Positions 1 to 5,527 of a DNA stretch of 5,671 nucleotides are shown piece after piece. The position numbers were made by a program, and so were the translations under genes. Source of the stretch: Acidobacteriaceae bacterium. GTDB taxonomy: Bacteria > Acidobacteriota > Terriglobia > Terriglobales > Acidobacteriaceae. The stretch is taken from positions 1 to 5,671 of the forward strand of contig DAHUXF010000208.1 in the NCBI GenBank assembly GCA_027307295.1, given 5' to 3'. The notes beneath the pieces were generated by a model. The model searched no databases and was not told the origin of the DNA. It worked only from the letters and a program-made list of their open reading frames with translations. The first letter of the stretch is position 1; each line of letters opens with the position of its first letter.

Positions 1-82
1 CATCCTGCGAAGGGCACAGTGACTCTGGATCCACTCTCTCTAGTTTACGCTGGGCCGCGCAAAATTCGTTTAGACTATATTT

Positions 83-98
83 TTTTACTATGGTAAAA
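83..98 (+). promoter_or_regulatory. Candidate antitoxin operator overlapping a -10 box
   Basis: The sequence TTTTAC-TATG-GTAAAA is a perfect 6-bp inverted repeat with a 4-nt centre. It ends 4 nt before the first antitoxin ATG. The right arm overlaps TAAAAT (94-99), which reads as a -10 hexamer. A weak -35 (TTTAGA, 69-74) lies 19 nt upstream. With this -10 the transcript would start close to the ATG at 103 or 109. Antitoxins of the Phd/YefM family are known to repress their own operons by binding short palindromes with a TAC/GTA core, which this repeat has. The operator role is inferred. Confidence 0.5.
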
Positions 99-102
99 TT
101 AA

Positions 103-351
103 ATGGTCATGGAAGAGATTTCGATATCGGAATTCAAGGCAAAATGCCTGGCGATCCTGGAACGGGTTCGCAAAACAAAGAAGCCGGTGCGCATCACCCG
201 TTTCGGAAAACCGGTGGCTGAGATCGTTGCGCCGTCTCCCGCGCAGGGGCGCAAGCAATGGATAGGCTCTATGAAGGGTACGGCCACAATCCAGGGAGAT
301 ATCGTCTCGCCCGTTGTTGATCCCAATGACTGGGAGGCCCTCCGCGATTGA
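103..351 (+). CDS. Type II antitoxin, Phd/YefM-like
   Basis: This 82-aa protein is a likely antitoxin that neutralises the PIN toxin encoded next and represses the shared promoter. Residues about 5-45 read as the Phd/YefM DNA-binding and dimerisation domain: an ISISEFKAK start, a helix with a Leu-Glu-Arg-Val pattern, then the basic PVRITRFGKPVAEIVAP strand-turn-strand. The C-terminal part, from GSMKG to DWEALRD, is acidic and probably disordered until it wraps the toxin. The toxin gene overlaps the stop codon by 4 nt, so the two are translationally coupled. There is no Shine-Dalgarno sequence before ATG 103 or before the in-frame ATG at 109. Together with the -10 at 94-99, this suggests a leaderless or nearly leaderless mRNA. 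Either ATG could be the start. Confidence 0.88.
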   Translation: MVMEEISISEFKAKCLAILERVRKTKKPVRITRFGKPVAEIVAPSPAQGRKQWIGSMKGTATIQGDIVSPVVDPNDWEALRD

Positions 352-734
352 GGCTGCTTCTGGATACACACATCTGGCTCTGGAGCTTGCTTGAGCCAAC
401 AAAACTGGGCCGCAGAGTACATCATGAACTCAAGCAGGAAAAAAATGAACTCTGGCTCTCGCCGATCAGCTTATGGGAAGCTACGGTCCTCCATCGCAAA
501 GCGCGCCTGCTGATCCCCGGTGACGTCAATTCCTGGTTCCAGAGCGCGCTTGCAGGTTTACGCGAAGCGACGCTGACTTTTGAAATTGCCAGCCTGGCGG
601 AAACACTTCCGCTCCATTCCGATCCTGCTGACCGCTTTCTTGCCGCCACGGCCAGCATTTTTGACTTAACGCTGGTAACCGCCGATGTACGGCTCCTGGG
701 CCTGGGCGAGATTGCCACGCTGGCCAACCGCTAA
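348..734 (+). CDS. vapC: PIN-domain ribonuclease toxin, VapC family
   Basis: This 128-aa protein is a single PIN domain, the usual length for VapC toxins, which are Mg-dependent RNases acting on tRNA or rRNA. The expected acidic residues are present: D6 in LLLDTHIWLW, E44 in SPISLWEA, D95 in DPADRFLAATA and D113 in VTADVRLL. D92 lies beside D95. The start is TTG at 348, overlapping the antitoxin TGA as TTGA, so translation probably depends on ribosomes finishing the antitoxin. No alternative start would keep D6. The frame is intact, so the toxin is probably active unless bound by the antitoxin. The exact RNA target cannot be read from the sequence. Confidence 0.92.
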   Translation: MRLLLDTHIWLWSLLEPTKLGRRVHHELKQEKNELWLSPISLWEATVLHRKARLLIPGDVNSWFQSALAGLREATLTFEIASLAETLPLHSDPADRFLAATASIFDLTLVTADVRLLGLGEIATLANR

Positions 735-755
735 AAGCCCTCTGCTTCCTTCATT

Positions 756-770
756 ACCGAAGTACTCGGT
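756..770 (+). terminator. Weak terminator-like hairpin after the TA operon
   Basis: ACCGA-AGTAC-TCGGT is a perfect 5-bp inverted repeat with a 5-nt loop, followed by the T-rich run TTTCCGTTTT. It starts 22 nt after the vapC stop codon. The stem is short and the T tract is broken by CCG, so termination would be partial at best. It also lies inside a coding-like frame (735-923), which is a reason for caution. Confidence 0.3.
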
Positions 771-824
771 TTTCCGTTTTCAGAACATGATCTAATAATC
801 TCCCCGGACGCCAATGGGTATGCT

Positions 825-923
825 ATGTTTTTGTTGGCAGTCGGCCACGGCATTGTCAAGAGTAAGCTGCCTGAAAAAAGGCAGCTTCAGGTGGTTGCAG
901 AAAATGAATTGCGGAGCCTCTGA
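825..923 (+). pseudogene. Possible out-of-frame N-terminal part of the 904 gene
   Basis: The frame continuing from the vapC stop is open from 735 to TGA 921-923 and reads like protein, for example PDANGYAMFLLAVGHG and QVVAENELRSL. The first ATG in it is at 825. The downstream gene is one frame over. Skipping the T at 921 joins ENELRSL to EDFKKRTLGALP without a break, so one extra base would explain a split gene. The upstream reading of the downstream frame (from 814) is rich in Cys and Trp and looks non-coding. The alternative is that this stretch is non-coding and the gene starts at 904. Confidence 0.3.
889..894 (+). promoter_or_regulatory. Candidate Shine-Dalgarno for ATG 904
   Basis: AGGTGG, one mismatch from AGGAGG, lies 9 nt before ATG 904. 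It favours a start at 904 over the in-frame ATGs at 814 and 820. It could also be a chance result of Gln-Val-Val codons in the upstream frame. Confidence 0.4.
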
Positions 924-1305
924 AGACTTTAAAAAACGGACACTGGGAGCGTTACCCTCACTGGTGGAGAAGGTTGCCTATATCTGCTCTCTGCAAACGG
1001 GCACCGGTGGCTATATGCATTGGGGCTTTAACCGGACGTATGGAGAGCGGCCCACACAAGAAGCCATTTATGCCGCGCATATGGAAACCAGTACGCAACT
1101 GGTCCACGTGCCCATGCGTGAAATTTATGAGGAATATAAAGAAGCCACGGTGCATTCAGCGGCGGCGCCGGTCCTTGATCCTAACTCTTTTGTGTTAAAA
1201 GCGCCGGTCAACGGCGACGAAGTTCTTTCGGCTCACCTTCATCTACTTCAGAAGGTTGTTGTGGCTCTTGCTCATCAGGAGCGTACCACTCCGCCAGCCT
1301 CATAG
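904..1305 (+). CDS. Conserved-looking hypothetical protein with Y-x-H-W-G motif
   Basis: This is a 133-aa soluble protein of unknown function, with no signal peptide or membrane helix. Residues 7-31 form a probable amphipathic helical segment (EDFKKRTLGALPSLVEKVAY), followed by YMHWGFNRTYG at 37-47. The YxHWG pattern followed by a helix with Ala-His-x-Glu (58-61) resembles a small family I remember from Acidobacteria, but I cannot confirm this without a search. The C-terminus (LSAHLHLLQKVVVALAHQE) is helical and keeps a protein-like composition. I chose ATG 904 because of the AGGTGG ribosome site and because the frame from 814 to 903 looks non-coding. A frameshift with a longer N-terminus is possible. 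The last 98 nt are antisense to the end of the convergent regulator gene. Confidence 0.6.
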   Translation: MNCGASEDFKKRTLGALPSLVEKVAYICSLQTGTGGYMHWGFNRTYGERPTQEAIYAAHMETSTQLVHVPMREIYEEYKEATVHSAAAPVLDPNSFVLKAPVNGDEVLSAHLHLLQKVVVALAHQERTTPPAS

Positions 1306-2089
1306 CCACGCCCACGACCTGGCCAATCACTTCGGCTTCCTGCGGGTGTTTCAGGATTCGCGCCGGCACAGGCGAGAGCGGGTGCGACTGCAGCACGATT
1401 TCACCGCGCCGTACTGAGCACCAGCAGCAAACATGCCCGTCGCGCGTTTCCACAAAATAGATCGGACGCTCCAGCTCGGAGCGCCATTTCTTCTCTTCCA
1501 CGCGGCTCCGGTCTTCATCCACCTGGACAAACGATCCTGGCAGCAGCAGCGGATACATGGTCAGGTCTTCCGTGCCAACGTAGGCGTAGGTGTACTTTCT
1601 TTTTGCCAGCTCCTGCAGATACTGCATGGGAACCAGGCCCCAGTTTTCAATCATGCGGCCCAGGTCCGTCGTCCTGCGAATATCAAAGCCGGGATCCAGC
1701 TTGACGGGCATCTGCACATTGCCGCGTCCGGTGGTGATATCGAGCCGGTGTGTCTTGGTTGGCTGGCAGATTGCCAGATCTGCGGCTGTGGAGTTGAGGT
1801 CTACGCCATAGAACCTCAGCAGCTCAGTGAAATCGGCCCGATAGATTACGGAAAGCACATATAGCCGGTAAACACTCGGGATCACGCCCTTGGTTTCAAT
1901 GTCCGACAACCGGCTGGGGTTAATGATGAATTCTTCGATACCCCGGGTATCAGCCAGAGAGGTGCTGGAGACTTCCACGTCTCGTAGAGTCAACCCCATC
2001 TGCTCTCGTAATTCGCGTAATTTCTTTCCTGCTGACAACACGTTCACACCTTGCACATACGGTGAGTGGTCCTCAATCGATCGAGCCAT
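1208..2089 (-). CDS. XRE-family regulator with degenerate S24/LexA-like domain
   Basis: This predicted 293-aa DNA-binding protein has an N-terminal XRE-type helix-turn-helix at about 21-95 (GKKLRELREQMGLTLRDVE, then SRLSDIETKG and VYRLYVLSVIY). The C-terminal half resembles the S24/LexA fold from about 166 to 265. In GTEDLTMYPLLLPGSFVQVD the catalytic Ser-Met of LexA-like peptidases is Thr177-Met178. Where the catalytic Lys is expected, the sequence is HVCCWCS, with Cys221, Cys222 and Cys224. Self-cleavage is therefore unlikely, and the fold may serve dimerisation or sensing. The last ~32 residues are an acidic, Pro/Gln-rich tail antisense to the plus-strand gene. Starts at TTG 2137, ATG 2095 and ATG 2089 are all possible and none has a good ribosome site. 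I prefer 2089 because the HTH follows shortly after it. The gene lies downstream of the aldolase gene on the same strand. Confidence 0.85.
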   Translation of the reverse strand: MARSIEDHSPYVQGVNVLSAGKKLRELREQMGLTLRDVEVSSTSLADTRGIEEFIINPSRLSDIETKGVIPSVYRLYVLSVIYRADFTELLRFYGVDLNSTAADLAICQPTKTHRLDITTGRGNVQMPVKLDPGFDIRRTTDLGRMIENWGLVPMQYLQELAKRKYTYAYVGTEDLTMYPLLLPGSFVQVDEDRSRVEEKKWRSELERPIYFVETRDGHVCCWCSVRRGEIVLQSHPLSPVPARILKHPQEAEVIGQVVGVAMRLAEWYAPDEQEPQQPSEVDEGEPKELRRR

Positions 2090-2269
2090 GTACATCACTG
2101 ACCGCGGAAGGCCCACCAAAACTAAATCCGGTGCCAACGGCGCATTGCCGTGGAGTTAGGTTCCCTGGGGAGTCTTGTAAGTCTAGCAGCAAATGGCCTG
2201 AAATGCCCGTTTTTTGCCCCTTCCGGGATAAATTCACGCCACTGCATCCACACTGCCACTCCATCCTCG

Positions 2270-3328
2270 CTATTGACGGAAATGGGTCATGTGGGCCTCT
2301 ATCTCTGCTTTCTGGGCTGCCGTCAATGGCAGCAAAGGCAATCTCGGCAGACCTCCATAGTAGCCATTAAGATCCATGGCGTATTTGATCGCCGGGATAC
2401 CCAGCTCAGAAACAACCCGCTTTGTGGCTGGGGCCAAAGCTGCCTGTTTTGATCGCGCCAAATCCACGTCATTGTCTCTGAAGGCGGCATGAATTTCAAA
2501 GCAAATCGTAGGGGATGGGGCGGCAAATCCCAGGACCCCGCCGCTGGCTCCAGCCAGCAATGAGTCCAATAATGTATGCGCCGCTCCCACAAGCACTTGA
2601 AAGCCCACTTCCTTCTTGCGGGTCTTGATCCCGGGACGGGTGGCGACAGCCACATCTCCGCCAGCCTGATTCAGCTGGCCCACGCTTACCAGTTGTCCGT
2701 CATGCCCTTCGCCGGCGGGCGCAGACAGCATCCGGGCCGTGACCGCCTGCTGGACTTCTGTCACCGTCGCGGTATGTTGAATGTGGCGGGTGGCCGCTAC
2801 CATGGCGGCAACCTTCTCAACATTTCCGCTTGATTCCTTAATTCCGATAATGTTCGGGTGTTCCGCCAGCGCAACAATAACCTCCAACGGCAAGTCATAT
2901 GCCGTGAAGGGCGGAACAGTATAGAGCAATACCGGCAAGGGAGAGCTATCGGCAATGGTGCGGTAGAACGCCAACAAGGCTTCCGGCTTCATCTGCGGAC
3001 GGTAAAAATGCGGCGTTCTTACCAGCGCAACGTCATACTTCAGCGTGGCTGCGTATTCGGTGAGCCGCAGGGTTTCACGCATGGATTCCGCGCCCGTTCC
3101 CGCGATCAGCACTTTTTCCGGCGAGGCCACTTCGGCGGTAACGCGCAGGACCTCGCGCCGCTCTTCATCACTTAACATCACGGCTTCACCGGTTGAGCCT
3201 AAAACTACCATCCCGGCAACCGGCGTACGTGAATAGCGGTCAATATTATGCTCAATCTTCTTGTAATACACTGCCCCGTCAGCATAAAAGGGCGTGGTTA
3301 CGGCGGGGAATATTCCTTGCAGGAGCAT
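2270..3328 (-). CDS. DapA/HOGA-type class I aldolase with loop insertion
   Basis: This 352-aa protein belongs to the dihydrodipicolinate synthase/N-acetylneuraminate lyase superfamily of Schiff-base TIM-barrel aldolases. It has the pyruvate-carboxylate motif GSTGE (44-48), catalytic Tyr136 in LLYTVPPFT and Schiff-base Lys164 in IIGIKESSGN. The Arg that binds the second carboxylate in true DHDPS (E. coli Arg138) is Phe141 here. The YTVPPFTAYDLP segment and the C-terminal GIPAIKYAMDLNGYYGG resemble 4-hydroxy-2-oxoglutarate aldolase. A lysine-pathway role is therefore doubtful, and a 2-oxo-acid aldolase acting in catabolism is more likely. Residues about 185-242 are an insertion relative to the usual ~300 aa. 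ATG 3328 fits the family N-terminus (GIFPAVTTPF). There is no Shine-Dalgarno; TAGAAT (3341-3336) could give a leaderless mRNA. The regulator gene follows 132-180 nt downstream with no clear terminator between. Confidence 0.9.
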   Translation of the reverse strand: MLLQGIFPAVTTPFYADGAVYYKKIEHNIDRYSRTPVAGMVVLGSTGEAVMLSDEERREVLRVTAEVASPEKVLIAGTGAESMRETLRLTEYAATLKYDVALVRTPHFYRPQMKPEALLAFYRTIADSSPLPVLLYTVPPFTAYDLPLEVIVALAEHPNIIGIKESSGNVEKVAAMVAATRHIQHTATVTEVQQAVTARMLSAPAGEGHDGQLVSVGQLNQAGGDVAVATRPGIKTRKKEVGFQVLVGAAHTLLDSLLAGASGGVLGFAAPSPTICFEIHAAFRDNDVDLARSKQAALAPATKRVVSELGIPAIKYAMDLNGYYGGLPRLPLLPLTAAQKAEIEAHMTHFRQ

Positions 3329-3443
3329 GGCTTATATTCTAAACGGAAAACCCGGATCTCCAGGAACCCAAAAGAACGCTCAATGGTACAAGCCTGAAAA
3401 CCTTGCGCGCCTTGCCCAAAAGCGGGGCCCAAGAGCCGGTTTT

Positions 3444-3458
3444 CGTGCCGATGGCACG
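3444..3458. repeat. Short inverted repeat CGTGCC-GAT-GGCACG
   Basis: This is a perfect 6-bp inverted repeat with a 3-nt loop in the gap between the aldolase start and the upstream operon's terminator. Neither strand has a T tract after it, so it is not a terminator. It lies about 115 nt upstream of the aldolase ATG and could be a regulator site. No function is visible. Confidence 0.3.
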
Positions 3459-3490
3459 TGCCTTGCGTTTTCGCCCATACGAAGAACCGC

Positions 3491-3524
3491 ACAAAAGAAA
3501 CAAGCCCTGCCGTTCCGGCAGGGC
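3491..3524 (-). terminator. Intrinsic terminator of the membrane-protein operon
   Basis: GCCCTGCCG-TTC-CGGCAGGGC (3504-3524) is a perfect 9-bp GC-rich stem with a 3-nt loop. On the minus strand it is followed by the U-rich tail TTGTTTCTTTTGT (3503-3491). It starts 22 nt after the stop codon of the 3547-4059 gene and separates that operon from the aldolase gene. On the plus strand there is no T tract, so it acts in one direction. Confidence 0.88.
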
Positions 3525-3546
3525 CTGTAAAAATCGAGCGGAGCTC

Positions 3547-4059
3547 TTAGATCGCGGCGGGCAACGGTATCGGAGTCTGCTTCTGCAACTCCTTCAGATG
3601 CGATATCGTGCGGCACAGGGACTCATATTTAGGCACAAGCCGGGCCGGCGTGAGTTGCAACGACGGTATGGCGTATTCCAGGCAAAGCTTTGCCATTGCG
3701 AATATGCAGTACAGGCGTATCCATGCAGCCAGTTCCGTTACCTGGGCGGCGGTGGATGCCACTTCTGGAGCAAGATCCATGCGTGACACGTTGCCGGTGT
3801 GCATCACGGAAGACGCGTTGTGCGCAATCCGTTTTACATACTTTATCGTCACCAGGATGCGCTCCCGCTTCAGGGAGAAAAACTTCGAGCGCGGCAACCG
3901 GGCTTTGAGAAAAAGCTCGTCCTCGCGGTCAATCAGCGTGCGGAACCCATCCAGGTCAACAGGTTGTGAGTCTCCGGACTGGTTTCTGCGGCCACGTACC
4001 GCCATATAGAGCAAAATGACGGCGCACAACGCAAGCGCAATAACGAGTATGGTGATCAT
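3547..4059 (-). CDS. Small membrane-anchored protein of unknown function
   Basis: This 170-aa protein has one N-terminal membrane helix (residues 2-21, ILVIALALCAVILLYMAV) followed by the basic stretch RGRR, so the rest should lie in the cytoplasm. The soluble part is mostly helical: LIDREDELFLKARLPRSKFF (42-61) and SLKRERILVTIKYVKRI (62-78), then a helix-rich half ending near SLQLTPARLVPKYESL. I recognise no enzyme motif. The start ATG overlaps the upstream stop as ATGA, so translation is coupled to the seven-TM gene. AGGAAG (4076-4071) lies 11 nt before the ATG. A strong terminator follows, making this the last gene of the unit. The tight coupling suggests that the two proteins act together at the membrane. 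Confidence 0.85.
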   Translation of the reverse strand: MITILVIALALCAVILLYMAVRGRRNQSGDSQPVDLDGFRTLIDREDELFLKARLPRSKFFSLKRERILVTIKYVKRIAHNASSVMHTGNVSRMDLAPEVASTAAQVTELAAWIRLYCIFAMAKLCLEYAIPSLQLTPARLVPKYESLCRTISHLKELQKQTPIPLPAAI

Positions 4060-4799
4060 TGACTTATCAGCTTCCTAATTGCCTGATTCCACTGCTCCAA
4101 CTGGTCCTGTTGCGGCGCATTCGCTCCACTGGATTTTTTTTCCGGAGCCAACAGATAACCCAGCCAAACAACAAGACTGCTGTCAAAAGCCAGGCTCCGT
4201 GCGATATCCAGGGGCGCTACGTGGCTGGGGCCGACCAGAGGCCGCAGCGTTACAGCCGATAGCTCGATGGCGGCAAAAAATCCCAATCCCAGGGCAATGC
4301 CAAACTCGGCCTGCTTCCAGTGCAACCCAAATGCAGTAGAGCAGATAAAAAGAATCATCATCAGGCCGACTTCAATAATACGGGCCGCCTGTTCCATGGA
4401 ATTAATGGCCCTGCTCAGGTTGGTGAAGTTACTGGAGGACTGCATGAGAAACGCAATCAACCCGGCCAGTACCAGAACAATCGCGGCAATGCGAAACGTC
4501 AGGCTTGCCAGCCTCAGCAATGCACCGTGTATGGAAAAAAGATGCCGGAAGACCTCATACACAACTGCTAGGCCTAACACAATGCCTACTGCTTCAGCAA
4601 TCCAATAGGTGTAAAAATACGTTATCTGGTTCCTGCGCAAAGCATATCCAGCAATATTCATGGCAAAGGTTAGCCAGACGTATCCCGTAAAAACAGGAAA
4701 TTGCCGCCATGTCCGCTTCACCACTAATGCGATGGCAAGCAAGCCATATAACGCCAAACCGGCAACCCACAAATCGCGAATAAAAGATACAGGCGTCAT
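4056..4799 (-). CDS. Seven-helix integral membrane protein, function unknown
   Basis: This 247-aa polytopic inner-membrane protein shows about seven hydrophobic segments: 10-27, 34-54, 63-84, 102-119, 139-159, 166-186 and 203-218. A polar tail (about 219-247) is rich in Gln and Lys. Features inside the helices include YFYTYWIAEA (61-70), an acidic residue in helix 3 (E69), and E143 and E179 in helices 5 and 6. I see no transporter, kinase or rhodopsin signature. Architecture and neighbours match a membrane protein pair I remember from Acidobacteria, which is unverified. I chose ATG 4799 because the 14 extra residues from TTG 4841 are polar and unlike a membrane-protein start; neither start has a good ribosome site. 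The exported-peptide gene lies 87 nt upstream and the one-TM gene overlaps by 4 nt downstream. Confidence 0.85.
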   Translation of the reverse strand: MTPVSFIRDLWVAGLALYGLLAIALVVKRTWRQFPVFTGYVWLTFAMNIAGYALRRNQITYFYTYWIAEAVGIVLGLAVVYEVFRHLFSIHGALLRLASLTFRIAAIVLVLAGLIAFLMQSSSNFTNLSRAINSMEQAARIIEVGLMMILFICSTAFGLHWKQAEFGIALGLGFFAAIELSAVTLRPLVGPSHVAPLDIARSLAFDSSLVVWLGYLLAPEKKSSGANAPQQDQLEQWNQAIRKLISQ

Positions 4800-4847
4800 T
4801 TCAGTCTTGTTTAGGATACGTCTCCAGCTTGCCTGAAACAACTATTT

Positions 4848-4856
4848 TCTATACCA
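4848..4856 (-). promoter_or_regulatory. Possible extended -10 ahead of the seven-TM gene
   Basis: TGG-TATAGA on the minus strand resembles an extended -10 element (TGn-TATAAT, four of six matches) in the gap between the peptide gene and the seven-TM gene. No good -35 is visible. It could give the membrane genes a second promoter, but a chance match is about as likely. Confidence 0.2.
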
Positions 4857-4886
4857 AATTGGCCTATTTCTCGATTACCTGCGTCA

Positions 4887-5084
4887 CTATCCGATGGGCG
4901 GACCCGGAATCGGTGGTGCCGGGTTTGGGCCATCGAACGGCAAGTTGCTGGAAACGCTGGCCAGAAAAACGCGGGATGTTGGAAATGGGCCATCAAACTG
5001 GGTTGCTTTTATTCCTATGTTGCCTGCATTGGCGAGGGAAGAGATGGCGATCACCACGAGAAGACGGACGACTTTTTTCAACAT
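4887..5084 (-). CDS. Small exported peptide with FDGPxP repeat
   Basis: This 65-aa protein starts with a clear Sec signal peptide: the positive MLKKVVR, a hydrophobic core LLVVIAIS, and a probable signal peptidase I site after ANA (residue 20). The mature peptide would be about 45 residues. It contains the motif FDGPFP at 30-35 and again as FDGPNP at 50-55, and ends in the Pro/Gly-rich NPAPPIPGPPIG. It has no cysteine, so it is neither a lipoprotein nor disulfide-bonded. The ribosome site is the best in the window: AGGAG, 10 nt before the ATG. It is the first gene of a co-oriented unit with the seven-TM and one-TM genes. The plus-strand frame over the same DNA has no such features. Its function is unknown; a surface, signalling or structural peptide are all possible. 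Confidence 0.7.
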   Translation of the reverse strand: MLKKVVRLLVVIAISSLANAGNIGIKATQFDGPFPTSRVFLASVSSNLPFDGPNPAPPIPGPPIG

Positions 5085-5094
5085 TTTTAAAACT

Positions 5095-5099
5095 CTCCT
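5095..5099 (-). promoter_or_regulatory. Shine-Dalgarno of the exported-peptide gene
   Basis: AGGAG on the minus strand, within CAGGAGAG, lies 10 nt before ATG 5084. It is the clearest ribosome site in the window and supports this small gene being translated. Confidence 0.7.
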
Positions 5100-5181
5100 G
5101 TTTTGGAAACTGTGACCGAGTGTCTTCCCTGCCCTGCTATCAGCAACAAACCATTGGATTTACTGCTATTTTCCGGATACA

Positions 5182-5193
5182 GGAAAAATTTCC
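5182..5193. repeat. Overlapping inverted repeats in the peptide leader
   Basis: GGAAA-AA-TTTCC is a perfect 5-bp inverted repeat. Its left arm also pairs with TTTTCC at 5169-5174 across a 7-nt loop, so two hairpins would be mutually exclusive. The element lies about 100 nt upstream of the exported-peptide ATG and could be an operator or leader structure. No T tract suited to termination toward the gene is seen. Confidence 0.3.
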
Positions 5194-5348
5194 CGAAATG
5201 GAATGAATCTTGGATATCCCTCAGACGTGCAAGAACCGTGTTCGATTCCCTTTGGCCCAGTTTGCCATGAACCGGCAAAGACCTAACCGCTTTCTCGTGT
5301 CACCTTTTTTATAATATTATTCGCCCATTGGATACATTATTAAGTTCC

Positions 5349-5362
5349 TTTTTCGGGAAAAA
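5349..5362. repeat. Palindrome TTTTTC-GG-GAAAAA
   Basis: This is a perfect 6-bp inverted repeat around a GG centre. Its core TTTCGGGAAA is the exact reverse complement of TTTCCCGAAA at 5189-5198, so the same 10-mer occurs twice, in opposite orientation, about 160 bp apart upstream of the exported-peptide gene. It may be a pair of binding sites for one dimeric regulator. Confidence 0.35.
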
Positions 5363-5527
5363 CTATATCTGATTTATGGAAGCCTGGAGAAAATTACGTT
5401 CGAAAACTAACATTCTTATGTGCGAACCATCTGCTTTGCCACTTTGCTTTATGTATCTATACCTTTTCTCTCGGGGACGTATCCATTTTCGGCTTGGTTG
5501 AGCCCTGGCAGGACATCCTCAGGTTAG

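Noticed and set aside
1..96. Open frame entering from the left edge, ending at TAA 94-96
   Set aside because: Only 31 codons, unrecognised, and it runs through the promoter region of the toxin-antitoxin operon; too short to call.
814..903. N-terminal extension of the hypothetical gene from ATG 814
   Set aside because: The extension is rich in Cys, Trp and Ser and does not look like protein, while ATG 904 has a Shine-Dalgarno-like AGGTGG at good spacing.
1433..1864. 143-codon plus-strand ORF
   Set aside because: It is antisense to the conserved S24-like half of the regulator and has no domain or ribosome site.
4829..5206. 125-codon plus-strand ORF
   Set aside because: It lies opposite the exported-peptide gene, is rich in Trp and Cys, and starts inside the adjacent gene's leader; the minus-strand reading is far better supported.
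5233..5243. GAAC-CGT-GTTC as a Gram-positive-type SOS box
   Set aside because: The spacer is 3 nt instead of the required 4, and no DNA-repair gene is nearby.
5233..5262. tRNA T-arm-like sequence GTTCGATTCC
   Set aside because: The loop has the conserved bases, but the flanking stem pairs only two of five positions and no anticodon or acceptor arm can be drawn.
5251..5268. Sigma-54 promoter (TTGGC...TTTGC)
   Set aside because: The GG and GC are 8 nt apart between the pairs, instead of the strict 10, and nothing suitable lies downstream.
5376..5501. 41-codon plus-strand ORF starting at ATG 5376
   Set aside because: No ribosome site, no recognisable feature, and a composition typical of chance ORFs.
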